From the NCBI GenBank assembly GCA_902784435.1, contig CACZUR010000016.1, forward strand, positions 1 to 52,758: a DNA stretch of 52,758 nucleotides, given 5' to 3'. How positions within the stretch are numbered: the stretch's first letter is position 1; every line of letters starts with the position of its first letter. Position numbers and translations under genes: made by a program. Below the pieces are notes generated by a model. The model ran no database searches and was not told where the DNA came from. It worked only from the letters and a program-made list of their open reading frames with translations. Source of the stretch: an uncultured Bacteroidia bacterium. GTDB lineage: Bacteria; Bacteroidota; Bacteroidia; Bacteroidales; UBA932. Positions 7,471 to 16,044 of this stretch are shown here, piece by piece.

Positions 7471-8664
7471 TTCTACATACAGCAGCAGGCCTTTCAGGTA
7501 CTCCCCTTCCGGATGATAGATGTTCACGGAATGGTCTGCAGGCTGGTTCAGACGGTCCAGGATGCGCACGCTGCGGCCGCTCTCTGCGGCGGCCGAGAAA
7601 ATGGCCAGGGCAAAGGCCTCCTTGTCCACTACCTGCGAACAGCTGAAAGTGAACACGAAACTGCCCGGGGCTACCTTGGCCAGCACGGCGGCATTCAAGC
7701 GCTGATAGGCACGCAGCGCGTTTTTCAGGGCGCCCCGGTGCTTGGCGAATGCCGGCGGATCCACGATGACAAGGTCGTAGGAACCGTCCGGGATGTTTTT
7801 CACGAAGTCCAGGGCGTCTTCACAGTAGGAAGTATGCTGCTCCGGGGTGAATCCGTTCAGGGCCACATTGCGGTCTACCATGTCCATGGCACGGCGGGAA
7901 CTGTCCAGGGAGTCTACGTGCAGGGCGCCGCCGGAGAGGGCGTAGATGGAAAAACCGCCCGTGTAGCAGAACAGGTTCAGGACGCGGCGGCCGCGGGCGA
8001 GTTCCCCTACCCGGCGGCGGTTGTCCCGCTGGTCCAGGAAAAAGCCGGTCTTCTGGCCTTCGGCCCAGTTCACCAGGAAACGTTTGCCGTTTTCCAGCAC
8101 CGACTGTTCTGCGCTGCCGTCGTAGGAAGGGGCGCACCAGAGGTAGCCGTCCACCAGTTCCAGGCCGGCCTTGAAAGGCGCCGTCCCGGAGCTCTTGTCG
8201 TATACCGCCTTCAGCCGGTCCCCGTACAGGGAACGCAGGGCATCGGCGATGGCCCCCTTGGCGCGGAACATGCCCACGGAATGCGCCTGGAACACGCACA
8301 CGCCGTCGTAATAGTCGATGATCAGGCCGGGGAGGCCGTCCCCTTCCCCGTGCACCAGCCGATAGCAGTTGGTATCGGGGCTGTCCGTAAGCCCATAGGC
8401 TTCCCGCAGGCGGTAGGCCCGCGTGAGCATCCGCAGCCAGAAATCCGGCTGGGTGGGGTCCTCGTCAAAGCTCAGGATGCGGACGGCGATGGAGCCCACC
8501 TGGTAGTGGCCGCAGGCCAGGAGCTGCCCGTCGGAAGACTGGACACTGACCAGGTCTCCCTCCGCGGGGTGGCCCACTATCTGGGCGATGGCCCCGGAAA
8601 ACACCCAGGGATGATAACGCAGGAGGGATTCCTCCCGGTGAGGTTTCAGGATGACTTTATCCAT
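7468..8664 (-). CDS. rlmI: Class I rRNA methyltransferase, RlmI-like (23S rRNA m5C)
   Basis: The 398-residue protein has an N-terminal PUA RNA-binding domain (about 1-75) and a C-terminal Rossmann methyltransferase. GQKTGFFLDQRDNR (203-216), the SAM-binding FCYTGGFS (232-239), DPPAF (302-306) and FSCSQ with the catalytic Cys342 match the RlmI/YccW family, which makes 5-methylcytosine in 23S rRNA. Its start overlaps the exonuclease gene by 8 bases. It is the last gene of the operon and both partners point to RNA metabolism. The exact rRNA position is inferred from the family. Confidence 0.92.
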   Translation of the reverse strand: MDKVILKPHREESLLRYHPWVFSGAIAQIVGHPAEGDLVSVQSSDGQLLACGHYQVGSIAVRILSFDEDPTQPDFWLRMLTRAYRLREAYGLTDSPDTNCYRLVHGEGDGLPGLIIDYYDGVCVFQAHSVGMFRAKGAIADALRSLYGDRLKAVYDKSSGTAPFKAGLELVDGYLWCAPSYDGSAEQSVLENGKRFLVNWAEGQKTGFFLDQRDNRRRVGELARGRRVLNLFCYTGGFSIYALSGGALHVDSLDSSRRAMDMVDRNVALNGFTPEQHTSYCEDALDFVKNIPDGSYDLVIVDPPAFAKHRGALKNALRAYQRLNAAVLAKVAPGSFVFTFSCSQVVDKEAFALAIFSAAAESGRSVRILDRLNQPADHSVNIYHPEGEYLKGLLLYVE

Positions 8665-9292
8665 TTTCTGTAAAACGTTCGGGGTGAAGTTCTTGGGGCG
8701 TAAGGGGATGCTTTTCCGAGCCCAGTAGTTTCAGGTACATTTCCCGGCACACCCAGGCATCGGTGGCTGCATAGCGGCGCTGGCCGTCCGACAGATGCTC
8801 CGCCTCCCAGTTGGACAGTTGCTGGGCCTTGGAAATCTTGACGCCCAGGATGATGGCGGCCATCTTTTTCACGCTTTTGTCGCGGATACCGTATTCCCAT
8901 ACGATATTCTGCAGGTCGATAAACCCTTTGGGGGCGAACCCCGCCACCTTCTGCAGGCCGCGGACATCGTCCTGGGTGGCGGCCCCCACCTTCAGGATGC
9001 GCGGATTGGCCAGGATGGAAGCCAGGGGCCGCGGCAGACCGCATTTCTTGATGCGGAACAGGTAGGCTTTCCCGCTGCCGGAAAGCTGCAGCAGGGCCGT
9101 TCCGTTGGAATGCTGGTCCGGCGAAAACGTTGGGCGCGACTCCGTGTCAAAGCCCAGGACCGTCTGCTTTTTCAGATAGCGCAGGGCCTGGTCCATCACG
9201 GGACCTTCTTCTTCTACCACCACAATCTCCCCGGGGAAAGAAGCCAGTTCCAGGGCAGCTATTTCGTCCGGGTTAATTGAGATCTGGAACAT
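8657..9292 (-). CDS. DEDDy 3'-5' exonuclease domain protein (RNase D-like)
   Basis: A 211-residue protein made of one DnaQ-like exonuclease domain. The acidic residues are visible as FDTE (Asp49, Glu51), DD (108-109) and YAATD (Tyr174, Asp178), which is the DEDDy arrangement of RNase D and WRN exonuclease. The HRDC domains of full RNase D are absent, so it is the short form common in Bacteroidetes. The ATG at 9292 (MFQISIN) is used because the frame upstream lies inside the lipoprotein gene, which it overlaps by 20 bases. The substrate, tRNA ends or DNA, cannot be decided; the rlmI partner favours RNA. Confidence 0.88.
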   Translation of the reverse strand: MFQISINPDEIAALELASFPGEIVVVEEEGPVMDQALRYLKKQTVLGFDTESRPTFSPDQHSNGTALLQLSGSGKAYLFRIKKCGLPRPLASILANPRILKVGAATQDDVRGLQKVAGFAPKGFIDLQNIVWEYGIRDKSVKKMAAIILGVKISKAQQLSNWEAEHLSDGQRRYAATDAWVCREMYLKLLGSEKHPLTPQELHPERFTENG

Positions 9293-10403
9293 AGGTAGAC
9301 AGTGCGTAAGAAGCTGTGGTTTCGATGATGACGTTATTGCCATATTCCCCCTCGTCCGTTTCGTAGAAATGGATGGCAGGCCGGGCAATCTTGTGGGTGA
9401 ACAAGTGGTTCTCCCGCAGAAGCCGGTAGGTGGTGCCGATGAGCGAATGGATGGGGTCCAGGATCTGGAAGCCGGGGCTGAGCATCTGGCTGAAGGCGGT
9501 ATCCTCTTCCGTACCCTGGATGCGGATGAGCTTGAGTTCCGACAGCAGCGGATTGACATCGATGGTATAACTGTCCAGCAGCAGGGCGTCCAGCGGCCGC
9601 CCGGTGGAGCGGTACTGCCGGAGGAAACTGCGGAATTCCGTACGCACGTCCAGGGCGGCTTCCGGGGCCACTACGGCCAGTCGGGCGTCCGGATAATCCC
9701 CCTCCGCAAAAACGGCCTGCCAGGCCCCGCTGCTGCGGATGTCGCGGCTGGTCCAGACGGCGATGTTGCGGGCGCCGGCGGCATAGGCATCGGCCAGCAG
9801 GGTATGCACCGGCGACAGGATGCGGCTTTGTCCGCCGCACAGCTGTTGCAGGGTGTCTACGTCGAACAGTCCCCAGCGGGCATTCAGGGAAGAGGTGTAT
9901 ATCAGGATTTTAGCACGCTGCTTATGAAGGAAAGCTTCGGGGTCCAGGGCCTGCCGGTAGCAGGTGCTGTCCCAGGCGAAGAGGGCATTCTGGACGGCCG
10001 CTTCGCGCAGGCTGTCCAGGACCTGGTGCCGAAGGCTGTCGGCCAGGGGCTCCGCCACCTGCCAGAAATGGGCGTAAGGCGCATTGGCGGCATCCATCAC
10101 TACGTCGAAGCTTTCCCCGGCGAAGTCCTGCAGGGAATCCCGCCCAGCCCCTCCGTCTATGTTGTCCACGAAATCGGCTCCCTGGAAACGGCGGGCCAGG
10201 AGGATGGCATTTTCCGGTTCGCCGATGATGGCGATGGAGCCCTCCGCCCCCCGGCGGCCGGCCTGGGCGGCCAGACGGTACAGCCCCGCGGTGTCTGCCA
10301 CCACGGCATGTACTAGGCCGATGGCAGGACGCGGCTGCGCCACCGGCCTCTTGCAGGAAGCGGCAGCCACAAGGGCCAGCAGCAGAAGGATATATTTTTT
10401 CAT
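9273..10403 (-). CDS. Unrecognised lipoprotein, first gene of an RNA-enzyme operon
   Basis: A 376-residue protein with a lipoprotein signal: basic MKK, a hydrophobic stretch and lipobox AAASC, with Cys17 as the predicted lipid site. The mature part has alternating strands and helices (GLVHAVVAD, SIAIIGEPENA, ARNIAVWTSRDIR, ALLLDSYTID), reminiscent of a two-lobed periplasmic-binding fold, but I cannot assign a family. The ATG at 10403 follows a good promoter closely and gives the signal peptide; upstream in-frame codons overlap that promoter. Its 3' end overlaps the exonuclease gene by 20 bases, an odd pairing of an envelope protein with RNA enzymes. Confidence 0.85.
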   Translation of the reverse strand: MKKYILLLLALVAAASCKRPVAQPRPAIGLVHAVVADTAGLYRLAAQAGRRGAEGSIAIIGEPENAILLARRFQGADFVDNIDGGAGRDSLQDFAGESFDVVMDAANAPYAHFWQVAEPLADSLRHQVLDSLREAAVQNALFAWDSTCYRQALDPEAFLHKQRAKILIYTSSLNARWGLFDVDTLQQLCGGQSRILSPVHTLLADAYAAGARNIAVWTSRDIRSSGAWQAVFAEGDYPDARLAVVAPEAALDVRTEFRSFLRQYRSTGRPLDALLLDSYTIDVNPLLSELKLIRIQGTEEDTAFSQMLSPGFQILDPIHSLIGTTYRLLRENHLFTHKIARPAIHFYETDEGEYGNNVIIETTASYALSTYVPDLN

Positions 10404-10421
10404 AACGGTCCGATTATTCTG

Positions 10422-10452
10422 CAAAAATACACAATTCTGCCTGTATTTGCAA
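10422..10452 (-). promoter_or_regulatory. Promoter of the lipoprotein-exonuclease-rlmI operon
   Basis: TTG (10452-10450), 20 bases, then TATTTTTG (10429-10422) on the minus strand, 18 bases before the lipoprotein ATG. Confidence 0.75.
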
Positions 10453-10481
10453 AGACCGGCCCCGACAGCAGGCCCGGAGCT

Positions 10482-10512
10482 TTGCAAATTAATGATATTC
10501 TTTTTACATTTG
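10482..10512 (+). promoter_or_regulatory. Promoter of the C1 peptidase-pssA operon
   Basis: TTG (10482-10484), 20 bases, then TACATTTG (10505-10512), 27 bases before the ATG at 10540. It is divergent from the promoter at 10422-10452. Confidence 0.75.
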
Positions 10513-10539
10513 TCCAGGAAGAACAATTTATGATATAAT

Positions 10540-11736
10540 ATGAAAAGAATCCTCGTAATCGCAGCCCTGGCAAGCCTCTGCCTCTGCGCCGGCGCCCAGA
10601 CCCGCCCGGTACCCGTCTCCACCAAGGACTATCAGTTCACCGTGGTGAAGGAGAATCCCATCACGTCTGTCAAGAACCAGAACCGCAGCGGCACCTGCTG
10701 GTGCTTCAGCGCCCTTTCCTTCCTGGAGAGTGAGGTTATCAAGGCCAAGGGCCTCAAGGATCCGGCCCAGTATCCGGATTTCTCGGAAATGTTCATCGTA
10801 CGCAAATCCTATTTCGACCGCGCCGTATATTATGTGCGCATGGACGGAAACATGAACTTTGCCGTGGGCTCGGATTTCGGAGATGCCATCGAGACCGCCC
10901 GGAAATACGGCCTGGTAGACCAGAAGGCCTATACCGGCATGCAGTACGGTTACGACCTTCCCGTACAGGGAGAGTTGGACGCCGGTCTCAAGGGCTATGT
11001 ATCGGCCATCGTGAAAAACCCCAACCGCAAACTCACGCCCGTTTGGCCCAAGGGCGTAGACGGCATCCTGGATGCCTATATGGGTCCCGTTCCGGAAACC
11101 TTCGTAGTGAACGGCGTCACCTACACCCCGGAAAGCTACCGCGACGCCCAGGGCCTCAACCTGGACGACTACATCGGCTTCACCTCCTATACCCACCATC
11201 CCTTTTACACGGCTTTTGCCATGGAAGTGTGCGACAACTGGCGCCAGAGCCCGTCCTGGAACCTTCCGCTGGACGAATTCATGTCCATCTTCGACTATGC
11301 CGTGAACAACGGTTACACCGTAGCCTGGGGCGGTGACGTGTCCGAAGCCGGCTTCACCCGCGACGGCCTGGGCATCCTCCTTGACACCGAGGTAAAAGCC
11401 ACCAGCGGCTCGGACCAGGAGCGCTGGGTGGGCAAGGCCGATGAAAAGCCGGCGGAAAAACCCGCCGCCAAGGAAATCCAGGTCACCCAGGAACTGCGCC
11501 AGCAGTGGTACGACGAAAAGACCTCCACGGACGACCACGGCATGCACCTGTATGGCATTGCCAAGGACCAGAACGGCACCAAGTACTATATGATCAAGAA
11601 TTCCTGGGGAGAAAGCGGCGCCTACAAGGGCCTGTGGTACATGTCCGAGGAATTCGCCAAGGGCAAGACCCTGAACATCGTGGTGAACAAGAAGGCTGTT
11701 CCCAAGGAAATCCTCAAGAAACTGGGCATCAAGTAG
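10540..11736 (+). CDS. Secreted C1 family cysteine peptidase (bleomycin hydrolase/aminopeptidase C-like)
   Basis: The 398-residue precursor starts with a cleavable signal peptide (about 1-20, ending AGAQ). The papain-type catalytic set is present: QNRSGTCWCFS with Gln47 and Cys53, DDHGMHLYGIA with His333, and KNSWGE with Asn354. The wide spacing between Cys and His and the overall layout fit the C1B bleomycin hydrolase/PepC group, which acts as an aminopeptidase. A Lys/Glu/Ala-rich insert near residues 300-320 lies before the His. Export suggests peptide trimming in the periplasm. It is followed by pssA after 3 bases. Confidence 0.92.
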   Translation: MKRILVIAALASLCLCAGAQTRPVPVSTKDYQFTVVKENPITSVKNQNRSGTCWCFSALSFLESEVIKAKGLKDPAQYPDFSEMFIVRKSYFDRAVYYVRMDGNMNFAVGSDFGDAIETARKYGLVDQKAYTGMQYGYDLPVQGELDAGLKGYVSAIVKNPNRKLTPVWPKGVDGILDAYMGPVPETFVVNGVTYTPESYRDAQGLNLDDYIGFTSYTHHPFYTAFAMEVCDNWRQSPSWNLPLDEFMSIFDYAVNNGYTVAWGGDVSEAGFTRDGLGILLDTEVKATSGSDQERWVGKADEKPAEKPAAKEIQVTQELRQQWYDEKTSTDDHGMHLYGIAKDQNGTKYYMIKNSWGESGAYKGLWYMSEEFAKGKTLNIVVNKKAVPKEILKKLGIK

Positions 11737-11739
11737 TTC

Positions 11740-12441
11740 ATGGGCCTCATCAAACACATTCCCAACGGCATCACTTCCATGAATGTCCTCTCGGGCAGCA
11801 TGGGAGTGGTGTTCGCTTTGCAGGGGCGCCCGGACATCGCCTTTCCGCTCATGCTTGCCGCCGCCCTCTTCGATTTCTGCGACGGACTGGCCGCCCGCCT
11901 GCTGGGGGCATATTCCCCCATCGGCAAGGAACTGGATTCCCTGGCCGATATGGTGAGCTTCGGCCTGCTGCCGTCCGTACTGTTGGTAAAGACCATGCAG
12001 ATGCACGGGGTGGACAGCTGGATCAGCTTCCTGCCGCTGTTCCTGGCGGTGATGAGCGCCCTCCGGCTGGCCAAATTCAACGTGGACGAACGTCAGGGCA
12101 CGGATTTCATTGGCGTGGCCACCCCTACGGCCGCTATGATCTGCGGTTCCCTCTGTTATTTCATTTTCGTGCAACCGGATACCTTCGTGGCCCGCTGGGC
12201 CGGCACCGTCTGGTTCCTGCCGGCCGTGGCGCTTGTACTGGGACTGCTGCTGGTGAGCGAGATTCCCATGTTCGGGATGAAGGTGGCCAAGGGGCATAAG
12301 CTGCTGGATACCAAACGCATCGTCTTCCTGGTGCTGGCAGCGGCCGCCATCGTGTTCACCCTGGTCATGGGCCTCAACTGGAGCCTGGCGGTTCTCCTGG
12401 TCTTCGTCCTGTACATCCTGGAGAACCTGGTGGTAAGATGA
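11740..12441 (+). CDS. pssA: CDP-diacylglycerol-serine O-phosphatidyltransferase
   Basis: A 233-residue integral membrane protein of the CDP-alcohol phosphatidyltransferase family, which makes phosphatidylserine, the precursor of phosphatidylethanolamine. The full signature DG-x2-AR-x8-G-x3-D-x3-D is present: Asp48, Gly49, Ala52, Arg53, Gly62, Asp66, Asp70. The last acidic residues bind the metal. About six to seven hydrophobic helices follow. The family resemblance (IPNGITSMNVLSG near the N-terminus) is to the serine-specific group. Its stop overlaps the next start (ATGA, 12438-12441). Confidence 0.93.
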   Translation: MGLIKHIPNGITSMNVLSGSMGVVFALQGRPDIAFPLMLAAALFDFCDGLAARLLGAYSPIGKELDSLADMVSFGLLPSVLLVKTMQMHGVDSWISFLPLFLAVMSALRLAKFNVDERQGTDFIGVATPTAAMICGSLCYFIFVQPDTFVARWAGTVWFLPAVALVLGLLLVSEIPMFGMKVAKGHKLLDTKRIVFLVLAAAAIVFTLVMGLNWSLAVLLVFVLYILENLVVR

Positions 12442-13250
12442 GCGCTGCACCCCGGCGGAAACCGGCCCCGAAGAAAAAGAAACGGAAAACCCGGAAATAC
12501 AGACTCCAGCCCTGGTGGATAGCCGCTTTCCTGGGACTGGTGCTGCTGGTCCAGCTGGGCATTTCGCTGGCCCCTTACCTCAAATACCGGCGCAATCTGG
12601 AACATGGGGCGGCCGTTCCCGCAGGGTATCGGCATTTTGTAGTGGACATTTCCCATTACAATCCGCGGGAAGTGGTGTGGGATTCCCTCCGCGTCATGCT
12701 CCGGCCTGGCGGCATCACGGCCCGGCATCTGCACGAGGCGAAGGAGGTTTACCCACCCAGCCACGTGGTGATGAAAGCGACGGAAGGCGAAAAGAGCCGG
12801 GACGCACACTTTGCCCAGTGGTGGGAGCAGGCCGGCGAGGCCGGGATTTCCCGCGGTGCCTACCACTTTTACCGTACGTCCAAAGACCCTCTGCGGCAGG
12901 CGGCCAACTACATCCGCACCGTACAGCTCACCCACCGCGACCTGGCTCCGGTGCTGGACATAGAGACCACCCACAGCGGGCTGGACCGGGAGAAGTTGAA
13001 CCGGGACTTGCTGGTGTGGCTGCAGGAAATAGAGAAACATTACGGGCGCAGGCCCATCGTCTATACCGGCGATTCGTTCGCCCAGGACTGGCTGCTGCCG
13101 GAAATCAAAGAGCATTATCCGCTGTGGATAGCCCGCTATAACACCCAGCCACCCCGCTGCAAGGGATGGAAATATTGGCAGTTCACGGACGGTGCTGTCA
13201 TTTATGGAATCAAAGGATTGGTAGATTTATCTGTAATATGCGAAAAATAG
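12438..13250 (+). CDS. Membrane-anchored GH25 lysozyme-like muramidase
   Basis: A 270-residue protein with a very basic cytosolic N-terminus (about 25 residues, Lys/Arg-rich), one membrane helix (about 27-47) and a GH25 catalytic domain outside. FVVDISHYNP (Asp70) and VLDIETTH (Asp174, Glu176) carry the expected acidic residues, with VMKATEG and GAYHFYR as family motifs. GH25 enzymes cut the beta-1,4 bond after N-acetylmuramic acid. With a membrane anchor and no phage neighbours, a housekeeping wall-remodelling role is more likely than lysis. It overlaps pssA by 4 and the S9 peptidase gene by 13 bases. Confidence 0.9.
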   Translation: MSAAPRRKPAPKKKKRKTRKYRLQPWWIAAFLGLVLLVQLGISLAPYLKYRRNLEHGAAVPAGYRHFVVDISHYNPREVVWDSLRVMLRPGGITARHLHEAKEVYPPSHVVMKATEGEKSRDAHFAQWWEQAGEAGISRGAYHFYRTSKDPLRQAANYIRTVQLTHRDLAPVLDIETTHSGLDREKLNRDLLVWLQEIEKHYGRRPIVYTGDSFAQDWLLPEIKEHYPLWIARYNTQPPRCKGWKYWQFTDGAVIYGIKGLVDLSVICEK

Positions 13251-15961
13251 TTATTTCCCTGCTGTGCATCTCCTGCGGCCTTTCCCTGCAGGCCCAGAAA
13301 AAAGTATTGGACCACAGCGTATTTGACAGCTGGCAGTCGGTTTCCCACACGGCCGTTTCGCCCGGTGGAAATGTCATCAGTTACGAGGTCAATCCCCAGG
13401 AAGGCGACGGTACGCTCACCTTCCGCATAGCCGGAAAGAAAGCGGAACGCATCATCGAAATCCCTCGCGGTTACAAAGCCACGGTGCTGGATGACGAGCG
13501 TTATGCCGTGTGCCTGATCAAGCCCTATTTCCAGCAGACGCGCCGGGCCAGGATCGACAAGAAAAAGCCGGACCAGATGCCCAAGGATTCGCTGGCGGTG
13601 ATAGACCTGCGCAGCGGAAACGTGGTAAAATTTCCCGATGTCAAAAGCTACAAAAGCGGGAAACACGCCCTGCAGGCCTTTGCCTTTGCCACGGCCGACA
13701 CCACCTTCATTCCCAAGAAGGAGCGGAAGGACAAGGATATGGGCGGTCCGCTGGCCGTGTATTATTTTGCCGACGGCCGCCTGGACACCCTGCGGAATGT
13801 GAGCGACTACGCCTTCTCCCAAGATGGCCTGCAGCTGGCCCTGGTGCGTGAGCTGGGCAAGCAGAAGATGAATCCCGGATTCTACGACGTAACAGCCCAC
13901 AAGGCCGTTTTCGGGGCCGATACCACCGCCTGGATGGGCCTTCCCGTCTTTGACGAGCCCGGGGCCCGCGCCCTGTATCTGAGCGCCGCCGACACCGTGA
14001 AAACGGGCAGCAAGCACGCCAGCCTGCACCTGTGGGACATCGGCTCCGGAAGCGAACGGCTCCTGGTGGGTGAAGCGGGTCTCCGGCAGCTCCCGGAAAA
14101 CTGGGGCCTGACGGAAAACAGCAAACCTTCCTTCAGCCACAACGGGCAGCATATCTTTGTGGGCGTACAGGAATTCGTTCCGCCCAAGGACACTTCGCTG
14201 GTACCCTTCGAAACGCCCGGTCTGGACATCTGGAACTGGGATGCGCCCCAGCTTCCGCCCTTCCAGAAAGCCAACCTGAAGCAGGAAGCCTCCCGCACGT
14301 ATCTTTGCAAAGTTGTTGACGGACAATTGGTTCCGTATTCCGTCAATCCCTTCACCCGCATTTCCCTGGCCAACCGGGGCGACGAAGGAAAGGCTCTCCT
14401 GGTTACCGAAGACAATCCGGTGGAAACCCAGTGGAACATCCAGAACACCCGCACCGCACAGGTGAGCGGCACGGCGCCCGTTACGGGAAAACTGAGCGAA
14501 ATCCGCCTCTCTCCTCTTGGCAAGTACTTGAGCTGGTGGAACTTAGAAGATCGACAATGGTATGTCCAGCAGCTGCAGGATGGAGCTGTCAAGCAGCTGG
14601 CCCATGCCGCAGACGTTATCTGGTGGGACGAAGAGCACGACACCCCCAGCGTGCCGGATGCCTATGGCATGGGCGGCTGGCTGGAAGGTGACAGTGCAGT
14701 TCTCCTGTACGACCGCTTCGACGTGTGGAAGGTCCCCATGGACGGCAGCGCCCCTGTGCGCCTCACCGCCGGCCGGGAAAGCGGCCTCACCTACCGTGTC
14801 ATCAACTTGAAAGATGCTTCGGAAGAGCGGCACATCGGCCTGGAAGAGGACATTCTCCTGAGCGTTTTCAACCACAGCACCAAGGAAAACGGCCTGGCCA
14901 TGGTGAATGTGGGCAAGAAGCCCGCTTTCCGCACGCTGGTGAGCGGCGGCTTCACCTGGTCCGGCGTCAAGAAGGCCCGGAAAGCGCCCGTGTACATTTA
15001 TCAGAAAGGCAATTTCCGCCAGCCGATGGATGTTTTCACGGCCGCCGTTCCCGGCAACAAGGAGCGCAGACTCACTGCCATCAACCCGCAAATCGAAGAC
15101 TACAACTGGGGCACGGCGGAATTGTATCACTGGACAGCCTTTGACGGAACCCGCCTGGACGGCCTGCTGTACAAGCCGGAGAACTTCGATGCCGGCCAGC
15201 GTTATCCGGTCATCATTTACTTCTACGAGCGCAATTCCGAAACCCTGTACAGCCACATTCCGGTGCAGCCCATGTGGTCCATCATCAATATCCCCTTCTT
15301 CGTGTCCCGCGGTTATGTGGTCTTTGTCCCGGACATCGTGTACAAAGCCGGCATTCCCGGCGAATGCGCCTACAACTGCGTTGTGAGCGGAGCGGAGTCC
15401 CTGAAGCAGTTCCCCTGGATAGACGATGCCAACATGGCCATCCAGGGACAGAGCTGGGGCGGTTACCAGGTGGCCTATCTCATCACCCGCACGGGCCTGT
15501 TCAAGGCGGCCGGCGCAGGGGCTCCGGTGGCCAATATGACATCGGCCTATGGAGGAATCCGCTGGGAAAGCGGCATGAGCCGCCAGTTCCAGTACGAGCA
15601 GACGCAAAGCCGCATCGGCCGGGACCTGTGGAACGGCGTGGAACTGTACATGGAGAACTCTCCCCTGTTCAAACTGCCCAACGTGACCACACCGGTGCTC
15701 ATCATGCACAACGACAACGATGGCGCCGTGCCGTGGTACCAGGGAATCGAACTGTTCATGGGACTGCGCCGCCTGGGCAAACCCGCCTGGCTGCTGGAAT
15801 ACAACAACGAGGCCCACAACCTGCGGGAGCGCCGCAACCGCAAGGACCTGAGCATCCGCCTGCAGCAGTTCTTCGACTATTACCTCAAGGGCGCGCCGGA
15901 GCCCGCCTGGATGCGTGACGGCGTTCCCACTGCCAAAAAGGAGTACTATTTCGGGTATTAA
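13238..15961 (+). CDS. S9 family prolyl oligopeptidase-like serine peptidase, exported
   Basis: The 907-residue precursor has a signal peptide (MRKIVISLLCISCGLSLQAQ), a long N-terminal beta-propeller region (about 30-620) and a C-terminal alpha/beta-hydrolase domain. The catalytic triad is visible: GQSWGG (Ser739), NDNDGAVP (Asp828) and NEAHN (His860). This fits the prolyl oligopeptidase/acyl-aminoacyl peptidase family acting on peptides in the periplasm. The ATG at 13238 gives the signal peptide; an upstream in-frame ATG adds 24 residues that belong to the GH25 gene. It is the last gene of the C1-PssA-GH25-S9 operon. Weak tandem hairpins without a T-tract lie at 15976-16007. Confidence 0.93.
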   Translation: MRKIVISLLCISCGLSLQAQKKVLDHSVFDSWQSVSHTAVSPGGNVISYEVNPQEGDGTLTFRIAGKKAERIIEIPRGYKATVLDDERYAVCLIKPYFQQTRRARIDKKKPDQMPKDSLAVIDLRSGNVVKFPDVKSYKSGKHALQAFAFATADTTFIPKKERKDKDMGGPLAVYYFADGRLDTLRNVSDYAFSQDGLQLALVRELGKQKMNPGFYDVTAHKAVFGADTTAWMGLPVFDEPGARALYLSAADTVKTGSKHASLHLWDIGSGSERLLVGEAGLRQLPENWGLTENSKPSFSHNGQHIFVGVQEFVPPKDTSLVPFETPGLDIWNWDAPQLPPFQKANLKQEASRTYLCKVVDGQLVPYSVNPFTRISLANRGDEGKALLVTEDNPVETQWNIQNTRTAQVSGTAPVTGKLSEIRLSPLGKYLSWWNLEDRQWYVQQLQDGAVKQLAHAADVIWWDEEHDTPSVPDAYGMGGWLEGDSAVLLYDRFDVWKVPMDGSAPVRLTAGRESGLTYRVINLKDASEERHIGLEEDILLSVFNHSTKENGLAMVNVGKKPAFRTLVSGGFTWSGVKKARKAPVYIYQKGNFRQPMDVFTAAVPGNKERRLTAINPQIEDYNWGTAELYHWTAFDGTRLDGLLYKPENFDAGQRYPVIIYFYERNSETLYSHIPVQPMWSIINIPFFVSRGYVVFVPDIVYKAGIPGECAYNCVVSGAESLKQFPWIDDANMAIQGQSWGGYQVAYLITRTGLFKAAGAGAPVANMTSAYGGIRWESGMSRQFQYEQTQSRIGRDLWNGVELYMENSPLFKLPNVTTPVLIMHNDNDGAVPWYQGIELFMGLRRLGKPAWLLEYNNEAHNLRERRNRKDLSIRLQQFFDYYLKGAPEPAWMRDGVPTAKKEYYFGY

Positions 15962-16029
15962 ACTCCCAGGTATTAGCCAGCCCGCCTGGCGCACAAACGC
16001 TCCGTGCGGCTTTCTCCGGAAAAAGTTGT

Positions 16030-16037
16030 ATTTTTGC
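16030..16037 (+). promoter_or_regulatory. -7 box upstream of the manA-like gene
   Basis: TATTTTTG lies 7 bases before the ATG at 16045. There is no good TTG at the expected distance. It implies a very short leader. Confidence 0.5.
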
Positions 16038-16044
16038 AGACGAT

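Noticed and set aside
7317-7646. A 109-codon plus-strand frame over the candidate RNA and the end of rlmI
   Set aside because: Most of it is antisense to rlmI, and the expected transcription start (about 7389) lies inside it, after its ATG.
10528-12450. A 640-codon open frame on the minus strand opposite the C1 peptidase and pssA
   Set aside because: It is antisense to two well-supported genes and rich in His, Gln and Gly, as expected from the reverse frame of GC-rich coding sequence. It has no recognisable domain.
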